64,000 nt of DNA from JBHHYR01 sp046757585 (GCA_046757585.1 JBHHYR010000001.1:1-64000), one strand, 5' to 3'; counted from the stretch's first letter, positions 37,992 through 47,649 are shown. A program made the numbers and translations. Notes: generated by a model not told the origin, from the sequence alone.

Positions 37992-38698
37992 TCGAGAAGT
38001 TCGGGACGGCGTCGGAGATAATAGTGCCGCAGCGGCCGCACGTCGCGGTTCAGTTCGTACACCAGGGGCTCGCCGGTTGGAACATGGATGGCGGGCACCT
38101 CCGCGTCGGGGATATCGTCGAGATACTTGATGAGTCCCCGCAGAGTGTTGCCGTGTGCGACGACGAGGATCTGTTTGCCGCGTCGGAGCTCCGGCACGAT
38201 GGTATCATGCCAATAGGGGAGGAGGCGCGTCACAGTGTCTTTCAGGCTTTCGGTGTGCGGGAGTGCAGCCGTGCCGAGCGCGGCATAGCGTGGGTCAAAC
38301 CCCGGGTAGCGGGCGTCGCCCCTGTCGAGTGGGGGGGGCGGCACGGCGAAGTGCCGTTGCCAGACGAGCACCTGTCTAGCACCGTACTTCCGCACGGCCT
38401 CCCACCGGCTCAACCCCTGCAACGCTCCGTAATGCCGTTCGTTCAGACACCAGCTCTGCTGGACGGGGACGCACGCGAAATTCATGGTTTCAAGCACGAT
38501 CCGCAGTGTTTCGGTCGCGCGTTTCAGACAGGAAGTGAAGCACAGATCAAACGCAAATCCCTTCGCTCTCAACAGACGTCCCGCCCGCTTCGCCTGCGCC
38601 ACGCCACGCCTGCTCAGAGCGACATCGGTCCAGCCGGTGAACCGTCTCTCGCGGTTCCAAACGCTTTCGCCGTGGCGCAGGAGTGTGAGCTTGACCAT
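37964..38698 (-). CDS. gpmA: 2,3-bisphosphoglycerate-dependent phosphoglycerate mutase
   Basis: A 244-residue dPGM, interconverting 3- and 2-phosphoglycerate in glycolysis. The phospho-His motif is LTLLRHGESVWN, LNERHYGALQGLSR carries the Glu and substrate loop, and VVAHGNTLRGLIKYLD holds the second His. Length and motifs are those of canonical GpmA. Its location inside a glycan-modification cluster is unusual; it may be a hitchhiking housekeeping gene. Confidence 0.92.
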   Translation of the reverse strand: MVKLTLLRHGESVWNRERRFTGWTDVALSRRGVAQAKRAGRLLRAKGFAFDLCFTSCLKRATETLRIVLETMNFACVPVQQSWCLNERHYGALQGLSRWEAVRKYGARQVLVWQRHFAVPPPPLDRGDARYPGFDPRYAALGTAALPHTESLKDTVTRLLPYWHDTIVPELRRGKQILVVAHGNTLRGLIKYLDDIPDAEVPAIHVPTGEPLVYELNRDVRPLRHYYLRRRPELLEWILKKVLR

Positions 38699-38722
38699 CG
38701 TCGTTCATCGGCTCCTCGACGA

Positions 38723-41260
38723 TCAGAGCGTCGCGCTGCAGCGGTCTCCCGGCACAGCCTCGTGGCCCTCGTCCGGTACGCGACTGGGATCGGTGATGCC
38801 CAACAGCGCCCGCACCTTGGCGGCTACTGCATCGACTTCCCGCAGTGCGGGGCGTGGCCCCGTCTGCAGCGGTTCGCCGAAAAAGCGAGCGATGCCACGT
38901 TCGACCATGCGGTGGTGCAGCGCGTTGAGATCCCGCGGGGGCCGCACGAGGCCGTGTGCGATGAACCACGCACACAGGTATTCTAAGCCCTGTTGCGGCC
39001 GTACCGTCCCACGCCGGTTCAGTGGGCGCGCCGTGGCACGCGCGACCACCCACTCTCTGAGCCGCAGCCACGGCCCCAGGAGCTGCTCCGGCAGCGGGTA
39101 AATGTACATCGGTTTGCCGGTGGCGGCTGCCTCGGCGAGCATCGACTCGCTGTCTCCAGTCACAACCAGCACATCGGCCAAGGCCAAGTACCCCAGGTAG
39201 GGGTTCGCTCGGCGTCCCGGCTGCCACTGATGCACGGACGCGGAGCCGCCAAGTCCCGCCTTGAGGGCCTCCGTAGCCTCCGCCCCCGTGCGGCGGCTGG
39301 TCACAGCGAACACGGACCCGCCCGCGGCTTGGGCGACGGCACGCACTTCCTCGGCCATGCGCCGCGCGGTCTTCCGATCCAGCCGGTGCCGCAGCGAAGT
39401 CCCTCCCACCACGAGCACGATCCGCGGGCGCGGGCGGTTGTCCAGCAGATTGGGCCAGCGGGCGGCCGCCTTCGCAAGCCGCGCCGGCGTGACGGGGTTG
39501 AGCGGCACAACGGTTTCAATGCGCCGCGGATGGCGCGGAAAACGGAAGTGCCCGCAGGTGATCACCACGTCGAACCGCCCGACGACATCACCACCCTTAC
39601 GCCCCAGCTGCACCAACCGGGTTCCGCCTTGACTCTGCTTGCCGATCCAGCGTGCCACCGGTGCGGTCCGCCGGCCGGTCGCGATCACCACGTCGGGCCA
39701 CGGCGGGGCGAGCCCCGCCGACCGCCGTCTATCGAGCGAGATTCGCTTCGCCCCGAGCAGGCCGTTGCTCAGGAGGTTGAGCGCGTTGAACCGTAACGCC
39801 TTGGTCTCGTAAGGCCAACCGAGCGCCTGGGCGAGTCCGACGGATTGGATTGTGTGGCCCGGCTTGTGATCGGTAAGGACCCACACTCTTGGGGCGCTTC
39901 CCAGCCAGCAGCCCCCCGACCGCACCCGGGTTTCGCTGCGCCCCATTGCAGTCCGCCACGACGCGACGAGCCGCCAGTGCACGTGTGGGTGACGCGCAGC
40001 GGCCGCTTCGAACCGTGCGAACCACCACTCCGGCTCACGCGGTCGCCGGCGCGATCGGGTTCCATCGTGCAGGATCCCTGCGCCCGCACCAGCGGACACG
40101 CTCGCGTACACGAAGCGGCCGGCGTACCGGAACAGCTCTTCAACAACCCAGGGAACGTCTTCGTCCGGCAACAGCTCCAGCCCGCCGGTACACGCGACGC
40201 CGTCGAACTGTTCCGTAGGTGGCGTCGCCATGGACGGCACGGCAGGATCGTAGCGTGTGACGATGTGTTCCCCGTCCGCAGCGAGGTCCATTTCGGCCAC
40301 TCCCATCGCACCGTCGTCCCCGCTCCAGCGGTACTCCAAAATTGTGCGTGCGCCCGTCATAGTGATCAGCTCGCGGAGCCGCGCTTCCGGGGCAGCCGCA
40401 GCGGGTCGTACCGTTGCACGGGGGCCATCGCCACGGCCGCGCGCGGCGCGTAGCCGCGCCAGCAATGCCGTATACCCGGCGCTCGGACGGGCAGCCGTGA
40501 ACACTTGGTACCCACTTGCGTCAGCCGCCCGTTCAAGATCGAACCAGACGTCATCGATGGGGTTCGACTGGTAGACGAACCGGCGTGGAAATGGCCGCCA
40601 TGGTTGTGTGTGCAGAACGGTGTAGTGCAACAATCTCGACCGCCCCCGCACATACTCCCGGTCACGCGCGTTCCACTCGGGAGCCAGGGCACCGTGCAAC
40701 CCCGGCACTGCAAGTGCCTTGGCCAGCAGGGAATTTTTTCGGCCACGCTGCGCGGCGTCAAGGGTCCAGATCTCCGCCATCCGTGCACAGTCGATCAACA
40801 TGACCGAGGAGTCCTTCGCGTCGATAGCAAGGAAACCATGGCCACCCATGTCGGTGTCGAACAGCTCTGCGGGATCGCGCAGGTAGACTTGATCCACGTC
40901 GTTGTATATCGCCCGCCCGCTGCGGCCGGCAAAGTGCGGAATGGCGAAGCGGTAGTTCGTGAAGCCTGTGAGCCACAGGTGCCGGCGCCAGCCGAAACCT
41001 GCCAGTTCCTTCATGAGATAGATCTCATACACCCGCGACGGATCCCGCACCTGTTCGATGGACCAGATGAACACCCGCTCAGCGCGCCAATGGGCCGGCT
41101 CAGTGCCCAGGAAGATGCGTACCGGTGGCTTCGAACAGGGGGGGACGCCGCTGCGCACGTCGAGCACGACTCGCTCGGGCTGCATCCGCACGGCGGCGCG
41201 GCCATTGTCTGCCCGGGACCAGAACCGCGCGGCCACGCGCGCCGCTGTCGCAAGGGTCAT
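38723..41260 (-). CDS. Three-part GT-A-like / methyltransferase-like / ELM1 fusion
   Basis: An 845-residue protein. Residues about 45-255 look like a GT-A glycosyltransferase: RIFLGTEPAHWRAERVFIWS, then AIYNDVDQVYLRDPAELF with a D-x-D. Residues about 290-455 resemble a Rossmann methyltransferase: TILEYRWSGDDGAMG, then EQFDGVACTGGLELLPDEDV as in SAM enzymes. Residues about 465-830 are ELM1 (PRVWVLTDHKPGHTIQSVGL, WPYETKALRFNALNLL, VLVVGGTSLRHRLD, VTGDSESMLAEAAATGKP). The three modules suggest successive glycan-building and capping reactions in one polypeptide. Each module is assigned by motif; the middle one least surely. Confidence 0.7.
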   Translation of the reverse strand: MTLATAARVAARFWSRADNGRAAVRMQPERVVLDVRSGVPPCSKPPVRIFLGTEPAHWRAERVFIWSIEQVRDPSRVYEIYLMKELAGFGWRRHLWLTGFTNYRFAIPHFAGRSGRAIYNDVDQVYLRDPAELFDTDMGGHGFLAIDAKDSSVMLIDCARMAEIWTLDAAQRGRKNSLLAKALAVPGLHGALAPEWNARDREYVRGRSRLLHYTVLHTQPWRPFPRRFVYQSNPIDDVWFDLERAADASGYQVFTAARPSAGYTALLARLRAARGRGDGPRATVRPAAAAPEARLRELITMTGARTILEYRWSGDDGAMGVAEMDLAADGEHIVTRYDPAVPSMATPPTEQFDGVACTGGLELLPDEDVPWVVEELFRYAGRFVYASVSAGAGAGILHDGTRSRRRPREPEWWFARFEAAAARHPHVHWRLVASWRTAMGRSETRVRSGGCWLGSAPRVWVLTDHKPGHTIQSVGLAQALGWPYETKALRFNALNLLSNGLLGAKRISLDRRRSAGLAPPWPDVVIATGRRTAPVARWIGKQSQGGTRLVQLGRKGGDVVGRFDVVITCGHFRFPRHPRRIETVVPLNPVTPARLAKAAARWPNLLDNRPRPRIVLVVGGTSLRHRLDRKTARRMAEEVRAVAQAAGGSVFAVTSRRTGAEATEALKAGLGGSASVHQWQPGRRANPYLGYLALADVLVVTGDSESMLAEAAATGKPMYIYPLPEQLLGPWLRLREWVVARATARPLNRRGTVRPQQGLEYLCAWFIAHGLVRPPRDLNALHHRMVERGIARFFGEPLQTGPRPALREVDAVAAKVRALLGITDPSRVPDEGHEAVPGDRCSATL

Positions 41261-41521
41261 AACCGCTTCCGTCTACCGGCGGTGATCAGTTGACACGAAC
41301 GCCCGCCCTGCCATCCACCTGAGATGCCTGGTTAGCAGGAAGCGGTGCAAGAAACCATCCGCGGGCGGCGTTCGGTGCCAGCGAGGGCGGCCGGAACGCA
41401 GTGCCCGGGAGTACGGTGCGCCCCGGGCACTGGGGTCGCCGCCTCCCTGCGCTCTCCGACGCAGCGAACTCTCACTTCGCCTTGGCGGACACCCGATTGT
41501 ATGCGAAAGGGAGCCATGCCG

Positions 41522-42772
41522 ATGAGCGGGGACCGAAAGCACGTGACCGTGTTCATCCATGGCCTGACGGCTGGGGGGGCGCAGCGCCGCACCCTTGCTC
41601 TGACCCGCGCCTTTGCCGCGCGTGGCCACCACGTGGATCTGGTCGTGGTGCACGCGGCCGGGCCGCTACGGAATCAACTCTCCCATCTGGTACACCTTGT
41701 CGAGCTCGATCCCTGGACAACCCATCTTCCTGTGCTGAGACAGTCGAGGCGGGGCCAAGTGTTTGCGAGCATTCCGGCGCTGGCACGCTATCTCCGAGCG
41801 CAGCACCCCGACGTCATGCTGTCAGCAGCGAGCCACGTCAATCTGGGAGCACTCTGGGCTCGGCGGCTGGCGCGGGTTGGCACGCCCCTGGTCTTGCGAG
41901 TCAGCAATCATCTTTCGCGCGCGGCGTTCAACACAAGACGGGCGCCGCGCCTGCTTGCGCCGTTGCTGGCTCGGCACTGTTATCCCTGGGCGGATGCGAT
42001 CATTGCGGTCTCGAACAGCGTGGCAGACGATCTGGCGAAGGTGACGCGAGCGCCGCGCGAACGGATCGTGACGATCTACAGCCCGGTTCTCACGGTAGAG
42101 CTGCAACGACAAATGGCCGCCCCGTTCGAGCACGCGTGGTTTGCACCCGGCGCTCCTCCCGTGGTGCTTGGCGCCGGTCGTTTCGTCGCGCAAAAGGATT
42201 TCCCCACCCTGCTCAAGGCCTTTGCACGGGTGCGCGCGGAACGTCCGGCACGACTGATGATTCTGGGTGGAGCCAAGACTCCCAGGCGGCGGAGACGGCT
42301 GCTGGCACTGGCGCAGCGACTGCGGATGGCTGACGATGTAGCCCTGCCCGGCTTCATCCCGAATCCATTGCCCTACATGGCGCGCGCCGCAGTCTTCGTT
42401 CTGTCCTCGGCATGGGAAGGACTCCCCGCGGTGTTGATCGAGGCAATGGCGTGTGGCTGCCCAGTGGTGAGCACCGATTGTCCGGGCGGGTCCGCCGAAA
42501 TATTGGAACGGGGCCGCTACGGACCGCTGGTTCCGGTCGGCGACGCTCCCGCGCTGGCGCATGCCATTTTGTCGCAGCTCGACGCGACACCAGACCGCGA
42601 GCGCCTGCGAGCGCGAGCCGCAATGTTCTCCGCCCCTGCCGCTGCGGATCGCTACCTGGAGGTCCTGCTCGGCGTATGTCGCGGTGGCCCGCCGCGCATT
42701 GACTCACAACCCCTTCACCCACTTGCGAGGGGCAGCACCGCGCGCGGCGCCAGCCCTCAGCTCCGGGCCTGA
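41522..42772 (+). CDS. Family 4 glycosyltransferase
   Basis: A 416-residue GT-B retaining glycosyltransferase. VTVFIHGLTAGGAQRRTLAL at the N-terminus and the EX7E motif SAWEGLPAVLIEAMACGCPV at the C-terminus are typical of GT4, followed by VVSTDCPGGSAEIL. The start at 41522 is chosen for the AAGGGAG site eight bases upstream; other in-frame ATGs lie at 41501 and 41516. Its 3' end overlaps the convergent ABC exporter by 69 bases. Confidence 0.87.
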   Translation: MSGDRKHVTVFIHGLTAGGAQRRTLALTRAFAARGHHVDLVVVHAAGPLRNQLSHLVHLVELDPWTTHLPVLRQSRRGQVFASIPALARYLRAQHPDVMLSAASHVNLGALWARRLARVGTPLVLRVSNHLSRAAFNTRRAPRLLAPLLARHCYPWADAIIAVSNSVADDLAKVTRAPRERIVTIYSPVLTVELQRQMAAPFEHAWFAPGAPPVVLGAGRFVAQKDFPTLLKAFARVRAERPARLMILGGAKTPRRRRRLLALAQRLRMADDVALPGFIPNPLPYMARAAVFVLSSAWEGLPAVLIEAMACGCPVVSTDCPGGSAEILERGRYGPLVPVGDAPALAHAILSQLDATPDRERLRARAAMFSAPAAADRYLEVLLGVCRGGPPRIDSQPLHPLARGSTARGASPQLRA

Positions 42773-44554
42773 CGTACCCGCCGCCGCGGGCTGCATCCCA
42801 CCGGCTGCCTGGCTCGTGGCGCCCTTTTCGTCTAATGGAGCAAGCGGGGTGATCCGGCCATCTCCGACGTGATAGACATGGTCGGCAATGTCGATCAGCC
42901 GCCCCTGGTGGCAAATCGCCAGGATCGTCATCGTGCCCCGGAGTTCCAGCAAGGTCGCGCAAATTCCTTCCTCAGTCGCCGGGTCTAGGCCGGTCGTCGC
43001 TTCGTCCAAGATCAGTAGCCGCGGCCGGCGTGCCAACGCACGGGCCAAGGCGATTCGCTGCCGCTGACCGCCGGAGATCCGTAGGCCTCGTTCGCCGACC
43101 ATGGTGTCCGGTCCCTCCGGCAGTGCGGTCACGAATTCCCACGCGCCCGCCGCCCGCAATGCGGCTTCGACATCCGCTGCCGTCAGATCCGGGTCACCGA
43201 GCGTAACGTTGAGGCGGACGCTGTCGTGCAAGAGGAACGTCTCCTGCGGCACGTAGCCAATCATGGCACGCCAGAGGCGTGCGTCCAAAATGCGGAGCGA
43301 GACATCATCGATGAACACGTCTCCTGCTTGCGGTTCGATCAGACCGATGAGCAGGTCGGCAACGGTTGTCTTCCCGGCACCGGAGGGGCCGACAAGCACG
43401 GTCAGCCGGCCGGCAGGGACCCTGAGGCACGCGTCGCGTAGTACCCACCGTTGCTCGTACGCAAAGCTCGCATGCTGTAGCACCACCTCGCGCTGGAGCA
43501 CGGGCGGTGTCCTCCCAGGTTTCACCTCATGTGCCGCTTCGGCCTGCTCGATCATCGCGTTCAACGACCAGAACGCGCTCTCGCAAGCACCCATGCGCTG
43601 CACTTCCTTTTGAACCTTGCCTAGGCCGGCAACGATCTGCGCACACAGCAGCGCGAGCATGATCACGGTTGCCAGCGGCAACGTCGAGCGGGTCAATGCA
43701 ACGTACAGGCCAGCCGCCAGGAACGCCACGATCAAGGGCTCCTGCAGTGCTCGCAGCGCTTCCTTGCTCAACACCTCGCGCTGCAGTGCGCGGTTCAGAC
43801 GCCGGGTCTCACTTTCCAGCAGGGGCCCGATCAAGGTTTCGCGCGCCATCGCCTTGAGGGGCTTGACGCCCTGCAGCGTATCGGTAAGCCGCCCGAGCAG
43901 GGACTTCGTCAGCCGCGTTTGCCGTGTGCCTGCCCGGCGCGTCACATGGACCAGCCGATTGAAGGCGTACACGATCACCGCACCTGCAACCAGCGCCACA
44001 AGCGTCGCCCGCCATGACACGAGGAACGCCACACAGGCGTACACCACCGCCTCGACCAACAGGGAGAGGATCATGGTCGCGTGCAGGTAGGCTTCCGAAG
44101 CGCGCCGGGCTTCGGACGCCACCGCGTTGGCGAAGGCACCGACCGGTTGGTGAACGTAATACTCCCAGCGTGTGCGCAACAGCGCGCGGATGAGCGCAAG
44201 CCGCAGGTCCGTCGCGACCTGGGCCACCGTGTACCCCACCTGCTTGTTGGCCAGGAGCACGAGGCCCGCTTTCACGGTCATCCCCGTTACGATCACCGCG
44301 AGGAGCACACCCGTGGTGGGCTGCAGTCCCACCACCTGTAAGGCGCGGGTGACCGCCTGTTCCAGGGCGTTCGGGCTGCCACCGCCGTGCGTGCCCCCAC
44401 CGGTCCGTGCGCCGGAGCGATTTGCGGCCAGCCCGATCAAGGGTAGGAGACTCGAGAGGCCCACGCCGGCAGCAAGACCACCAAGCAGCAGACAGATCAG
44501 CATGACGGCGGTGTGCCACGGGTACCTCCGCGCGAAACGGATCAAGAGCTGCAT
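42704..44554 (-). CDS. MsbA-like ABC exporter (fused permease-ATPase)
   Basis: A 616-residue half-transporter. Six helices occupy the first ~320 residues, beginning TAVMLICLLLGGLAAGVGLS. The ATPase has Walker A GPSGAGKTTVADLL, signature ISGGQRQRIALARALA, Walker B LLILDEATTGLD and a D-loop. This architecture fits MsbA or LipA/glycolipid flippases that move lipid-linked glycans across the inner membrane. The C-terminal ~45 residues after the H-loop region are Ala/Gly-rich. It faces the GT4 gene and diverges from the ceramide synthase-family gene. Confidence 0.85.
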   Translation of the reverse strand: MQLLIRFARRYPWHTAVMLICLLLGGLAAGVGLSSLLPLIGLAANRSGARTGGGTHGGGSPNALEQAVTRALQVVGLQPTTGVLLAVIVTGMTVKAGLVLLANKQVGYTVAQVATDLRLALIRALLRTRWEYYVHQPVGAFANAVASEARRASEAYLHATMILSLLVEAVVYACVAFLVSWRATLVALVAGAVIVYAFNRLVHVTRRAGTRQTRLTKSLLGRLTDTLQGVKPLKAMARETLIGPLLESETRRLNRALQREVLSKEALRALQEPLIVAFLAAGLYVALTRSTLPLATVIMLALLCAQIVAGLGKVQKEVQRMGACESAFWSLNAMIEQAEAAHEVKPGRTPPVLQREVVLQHASFAYEQRWVLRDACLRVPAGRLTVLVGPSGAGKTTVADLLIGLIEPQAGDVFIDDVSLRILDARLWRAMIGYVPQETFLLHDSVRLNVTLGDPDLTAADVEAALRAAGAWEFVTALPEGPDTMVGERGLRISGGQRQRIALARALARRPRLLILDEATTGLDPATEEGICATLLELRGTMTILAICHQGRLIDIADHVYHVGDGRITPLAPLDEKGATSQAAGGMQPAAAGTSGPELRAGAARGAAPRKWVKGL

Positions 44555-44665
44555 AGCGCCACCCGTGTGGTCTTGTAGCAGGATGTGTGTGGAAGCGACA
44601 CCTCCACGCGCCTTGACATTGTGGCCGCGCTGCGCGCATCTCTACCCTGGTCGACCGCGAAGCCT

Positions 44666-45889
44666 ATGAGTCCGAATGTCGCCTCCGAGGCCCCGCCGGC
44701 CGCATCCCCACGGCAGGAGGGGGCGGCCCGCCGCGGTGGCGAGCCCGCGCGGGCAACGCCGCCCGTGTATGCGCTCCCGGTCCAACATCGTCGCGACCGG
44801 ACCCGCTTCATCAAAGTACCGTGGTCGGTCTACGCGGACGATCCGGTCTGGGTACCGCCCCTCGTGGTGGAACGCCGGCAGCATCTATCGCAGCGCAACC
44901 CGTTTTTCGCCCACGCGCGGGCGCAGTTCTGGGTTGCCTACCGGCAGGGCCGGCCGGTCGGCCGCATCAGCGCCCAGGTGGATGACCTGCACCTGGAGCG
45001 TTATCACGACGCGACGGGCTATTTCGGATTTCTGGAATGCATCGACGATGGCCCGACGTTTCACACCTTGTTCACGGCCGCGGAAGAATGGCTGCGCCAG
45101 CAAGGCATGCGGCGCGCGATCGGGCCGTTCAACTTCTCCATCAACGACGAGTGCGGCCTGTTGATCGACGGTTTCGATACCCCCCCCATGTTCCTGATGG
45201 GCCACGGTCGTCCTTACTATGATGAACGCGTCAAGCAGCAAGGCTACCGAAAGGCCAAGGACACCGTGGCATATCTCCTCGCCACGGCGCAGTCGCCCCC
45301 CGCGGTCATGCAGGCGACCGTCCGCCGTGCCGGCTCGGGGCGCATACAGGTTCGCCCGCTGCGCCTCGCACATTTGCGCGAGGACCTCGACATCTTGCGC
45401 GACATCTTCAACGATGCCTGGTCGGACAACTGGAACTACACCCCGTTCACAGCCGCGGAATTGGCGGGGCTTGGCCAGAGCTTGAAGCTGTTTGTCCCGC
45501 CCGAGTTCGTGCAGATCGCGGAAGTGGACGGCATCCCCGCAGCAATGATCGTCGTAGTACCGAACCTCAACGAAAGCATTCGCGACCTCGGAGGTCACTT
45601 ACTCCCGTTTGGCTGGCTGCGGCTGCTGTGGCGCCTCAAATGGGCCGGGCCACGGACAGGCCGTGTGCCCCTGATGGGCGTGCGGCACGCGTATCAGCGC
45701 AGCTCGCTGGGCATGGCGTTGGTCTTCCTCCTGGTCGAGGCGGTGCGTGGCCCGGTGGCGCAACGCGGCATCGAACAGATGGAGCTCTCCTGGACGCTCG
45801 AAGACAACCGGGCGATGCGTCACATCAAGGAACGCCTCGGCGCTCGTTTGTACAAGACCTACCGCATCTACGAAAAGACCTTGGTCTAA
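44666..45889 (+). CDS. Bacterial ceramide synthase (bCerS)-family acyltransferase
   Basis: A 407-residue GNAT-fold protein, of the family often mislabelled dATP pyrophosphohydrolase. FIKVPWSVYADDPVWVPPLV, NPFFAHARAQFWVAY, GRPVGRISAQVDDLHLERY and GFDTPPMFLMGHGRPYYDER are near-canonical family signatures. Members of this family in Caulobacter carry out N-acylation of 3-ketosphinganine. It lies 24 kb from the SPT operon rather than beside it. A basic/Ala-rich leader of about 60 residues precedes the domain, and the exact start (44666 or nearby) is uncertain. Confidence 0.78.
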   Translation: MSPNVASEAPPAASPRQEGAARRGGEPARATPPVYALPVQHRRDRTRFIKVPWSVYADDPVWVPPLVVERRQHLSQRNPFFAHARAQFWVAYRQGRPVGRISAQVDDLHLERYHDATGYFGFLECIDDGPTFHTLFTAAEEWLRQQGMRRAIGPFNFSINDECGLLIDGFDTPPMFLMGHGRPYYDERVKQQGYRKAKDTVAYLLATAQSPPAVMQATVRRAGSGRIQVRPLRLAHLREDLDILRDIFNDAWSDNWNYTPFTAAELAGLGQSLKLFVPPEFVQIAEVDGIPAAMIVVVPNLNESIRDLGGHLLPFGWLRLLWRLKWAGPRTGRVPLMGVRHAYQRSSLGMALVFLLVEAVRGPVAQRGIEQMELSWTLEDNRAMRHIKERLGARLYKTYRIYEKTLV

Positions 45890-45930
45890 AGACACGGGCC
45901 GTCCATCTTCAGGCGTCAGAGGCAGGCACG

Positions 45931-46773
45931 TTGCACGAATCGGAACCGGGAGAGGACGGCGTCTCAGGCAACCATTTTACCGCTCTGGTCCTGGCGGGGC
46001 GCCGTCCTAGTGGCGATGCGTTTGGCCGGATCACCGGCGTGTCTGATAAAGTACTGATTCCTGTCGCCGGTGTGGCAATGTTGGTGCGGGTCGTTCGGAC
46101 GCTGCGCGCCGCGCAATACGTGAACCGGGTCGTCGTTTGTGGAGTCGACGCGGCGATGCTTGCGGACCAGATGGAGCTCCGCGCATTCATGGACGCCGGA
46201 GAGGTGGCACTCCTGGACAGCCGGGCAACGCCCAGCGCCAGCGTGTTGCACGCTCTGGACCGGCTGCCGCAGTGTGTGCCGCTGTTGGTCACAACCGCGG
46301 ATCATCCCTTACTGACCGCGGAAATGGTCGACTACTTTTGCAAGGCGGCGTTGCAGACTGGAGGCGACGTCGCCGTGGGACTGGTGGGTGCAGACGTGGT
46401 GCGCGCCGCGTTCCCGGAGTCCAAACGCACGTATCTGAGGTTTCGCGCCCAGGCCTACTGTGGGAGCAATCTTTTCGCGCTGCTGAGTCCCGCGGCGCGG
46501 CGTGCGCCCGCTGCGTGGATGCAGGTTGAGCAATACCGGAAACGACCTTGGAAGATGGTGCGCGCCTTGGGAGGCGTCGTGCTGCTCCGCTTTCTGCTGG
46601 GACGCCTGACGCTCGACGCCGTCGTCCGCTTGGCGTCCCGCAGGATCGGTATCCGGGCAGCTCCGGTCATACTCCCCTATCCCGACGCTGCTATCGACGT
46701 CGACACGCCGAAGGATTTGGCGCTGGCCGAGGCTATCCTGCGCCAGCGCGGGGAAACCGGACAGCGGCTCTGA
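45931..46773 (+). CDS. MobA-like nucleotidyltransferase
   Basis: A 280-residue NTP_transf_3-type protein. FTALVLAGRRPSGDAFGRIT carries the nucleotide loop, KVLIPVAGVAMLVRVVRTL follows, LLVTTADHPLLT supplies the metal Asp, and the end is AIDVDTPKDLALAEAIL. It may activate a small phospho- or polyol head group. The start is uncertain: no ATG opens the domain and a TTG at 45931 is proposed. It is 41 bases after the bCerS-family stop, so probably co-transcribed. The substrate is unknown. Confidence 0.72.
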   Translation: MHESEPGEDGVSGNHFTALVLAGRRPSGDAFGRITGVSDKVLIPVAGVAMLVRVVRTLRAAQYVNRVVVCGVDAAMLADQMELRAFMDAGEVALLDSRATPSASVLHALDRLPQCVPLLVTTADHPLLTAEMVDYFCKAALQTGGDVAVGLVGADVVRAAFPESKRTYLRFRAQAYCGSNLFALLSPAARRAPAAWMQVEQYRKRPWKMVRALGGVVLLRFLLGRLTLDAVVRLASRRIGIRAAPVILPYPDAAIDVDTPKDLALAEAILRQRGETGQRL

Positions 46774-46820
46774 GACGAGCGCAGGCGGTGCGACCTCGCT
46801 TCATCAGGCAGCGCGGGCTG

Positions 46821-47564
46821 CTACTGCCGCTCCATGATCTGCCACCTGGCAACGAACTCGTGCGCTTTCCTGAGATCCTGCGGAAAATCGATCTCCATCC
46901 ACTGCTGCGCATCGACGGATACAGCTTGCACGTGGCCGCGTTGCGCCAAATCGTTGATGACCGACAGGTACCAGAGGCGTCGCGCGCCCGGCTCCATCAC
47001 GGCTGCTTCCAGTGCCTCACGGAATAACCCGGGCCCGGCACCCCGAAATATCAGCATCCCGATCGATTCGCCGTGGGTTTCCTGTGGAGGTAGGTCCTTT
47101 CCGATGCCGAGCAACGTGCGGCCATCGCAGCGCACTTTCATGTCGTCCGCGTCGTACGCGCCTTTGCGGCCGATCGCGACGGTGATGGGGGCGGGCTCGC
47201 TGGCAAGGAGCTGGCGCAGCACCGCAGCCTCGAACAGCGTGTCCCCATTGAGGAGAATGAAATCATCGTGCATGGCTTGGCGGGCCACCCAGCAACTCAC
47301 CAAATTGTCCGCCACGTGGAAGAAGGGATTGTGCACCGTGTCGATCTGCGACGGCCGTGCACACGCCTGCGCGAGGGCTTCCTGGACCTTGCTGGCCGCA
47401 AACCCGACGACGACGGTGACCTTGCGGACGCCGCACGCCGCAAGCTCCTGCAATTGCCAGTCGATGATTCGTTGACCCGCAACCGGCAACAGACACTTGG
47501 GCTGGCTGGCCGTCAGAGGAAGCAGGCGCTTACCTTGCCCAGCATTCAACATGAGCGCGTTCAC
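46821..47564 (-). CDS. Sugar/phosphocholine-type nucleotidyltransferase
   Basis: A 247-residue nucleotidyltransferase. MNALMLNAGQGKRLLPLTAS, then QPKCLLPVAGQRIIDWQLQE, give the G-x-G-x-R-L and P-K-x-L loops. FILLNGDTLFE supplies the metal Asp, and WMEIDFPQDLRKAHEFV closes the fold (second metal Asp). It resembles phosphocholine or inositol-phosphate cytidylyltransferases and NDP-sugar pyrophosphorylases; which one cannot be decided by eye. Together with the CDP-alcohol phosphatidyltransferase it could supply a CDP-activated head group. Confidence 0.78.
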   Translation of the reverse strand: MNALMLNAGQGKRLLPLTASQPKCLLPVAGQRIIDWQLQELAACGVRKVTVVVGFAASKVQEALAQACARPSQIDTVHNPFFHVADNLVSCWVARQAMHDDFILLNGDTLFEAAVLRQLLASEPAPITVAIGRKGAYDADDMKVRCDGRTLLGIGKDLPPQETHGESIGMLIFRGAGPGLFREALEAAVMEPGARRLWYLSVINDLAQRGHVQAVSVDAQQWMEIDFPQDLRKAHEFVARWQIMERQ

Positions 47565-47649
47565 GTGCGTCCCCCCGCTACGCGTGCCCTACTGCACATA
47601 AGGAAGTCTGCGCCAAGCGGAATTTCTGACGACGGACCCGCTCAACCCG

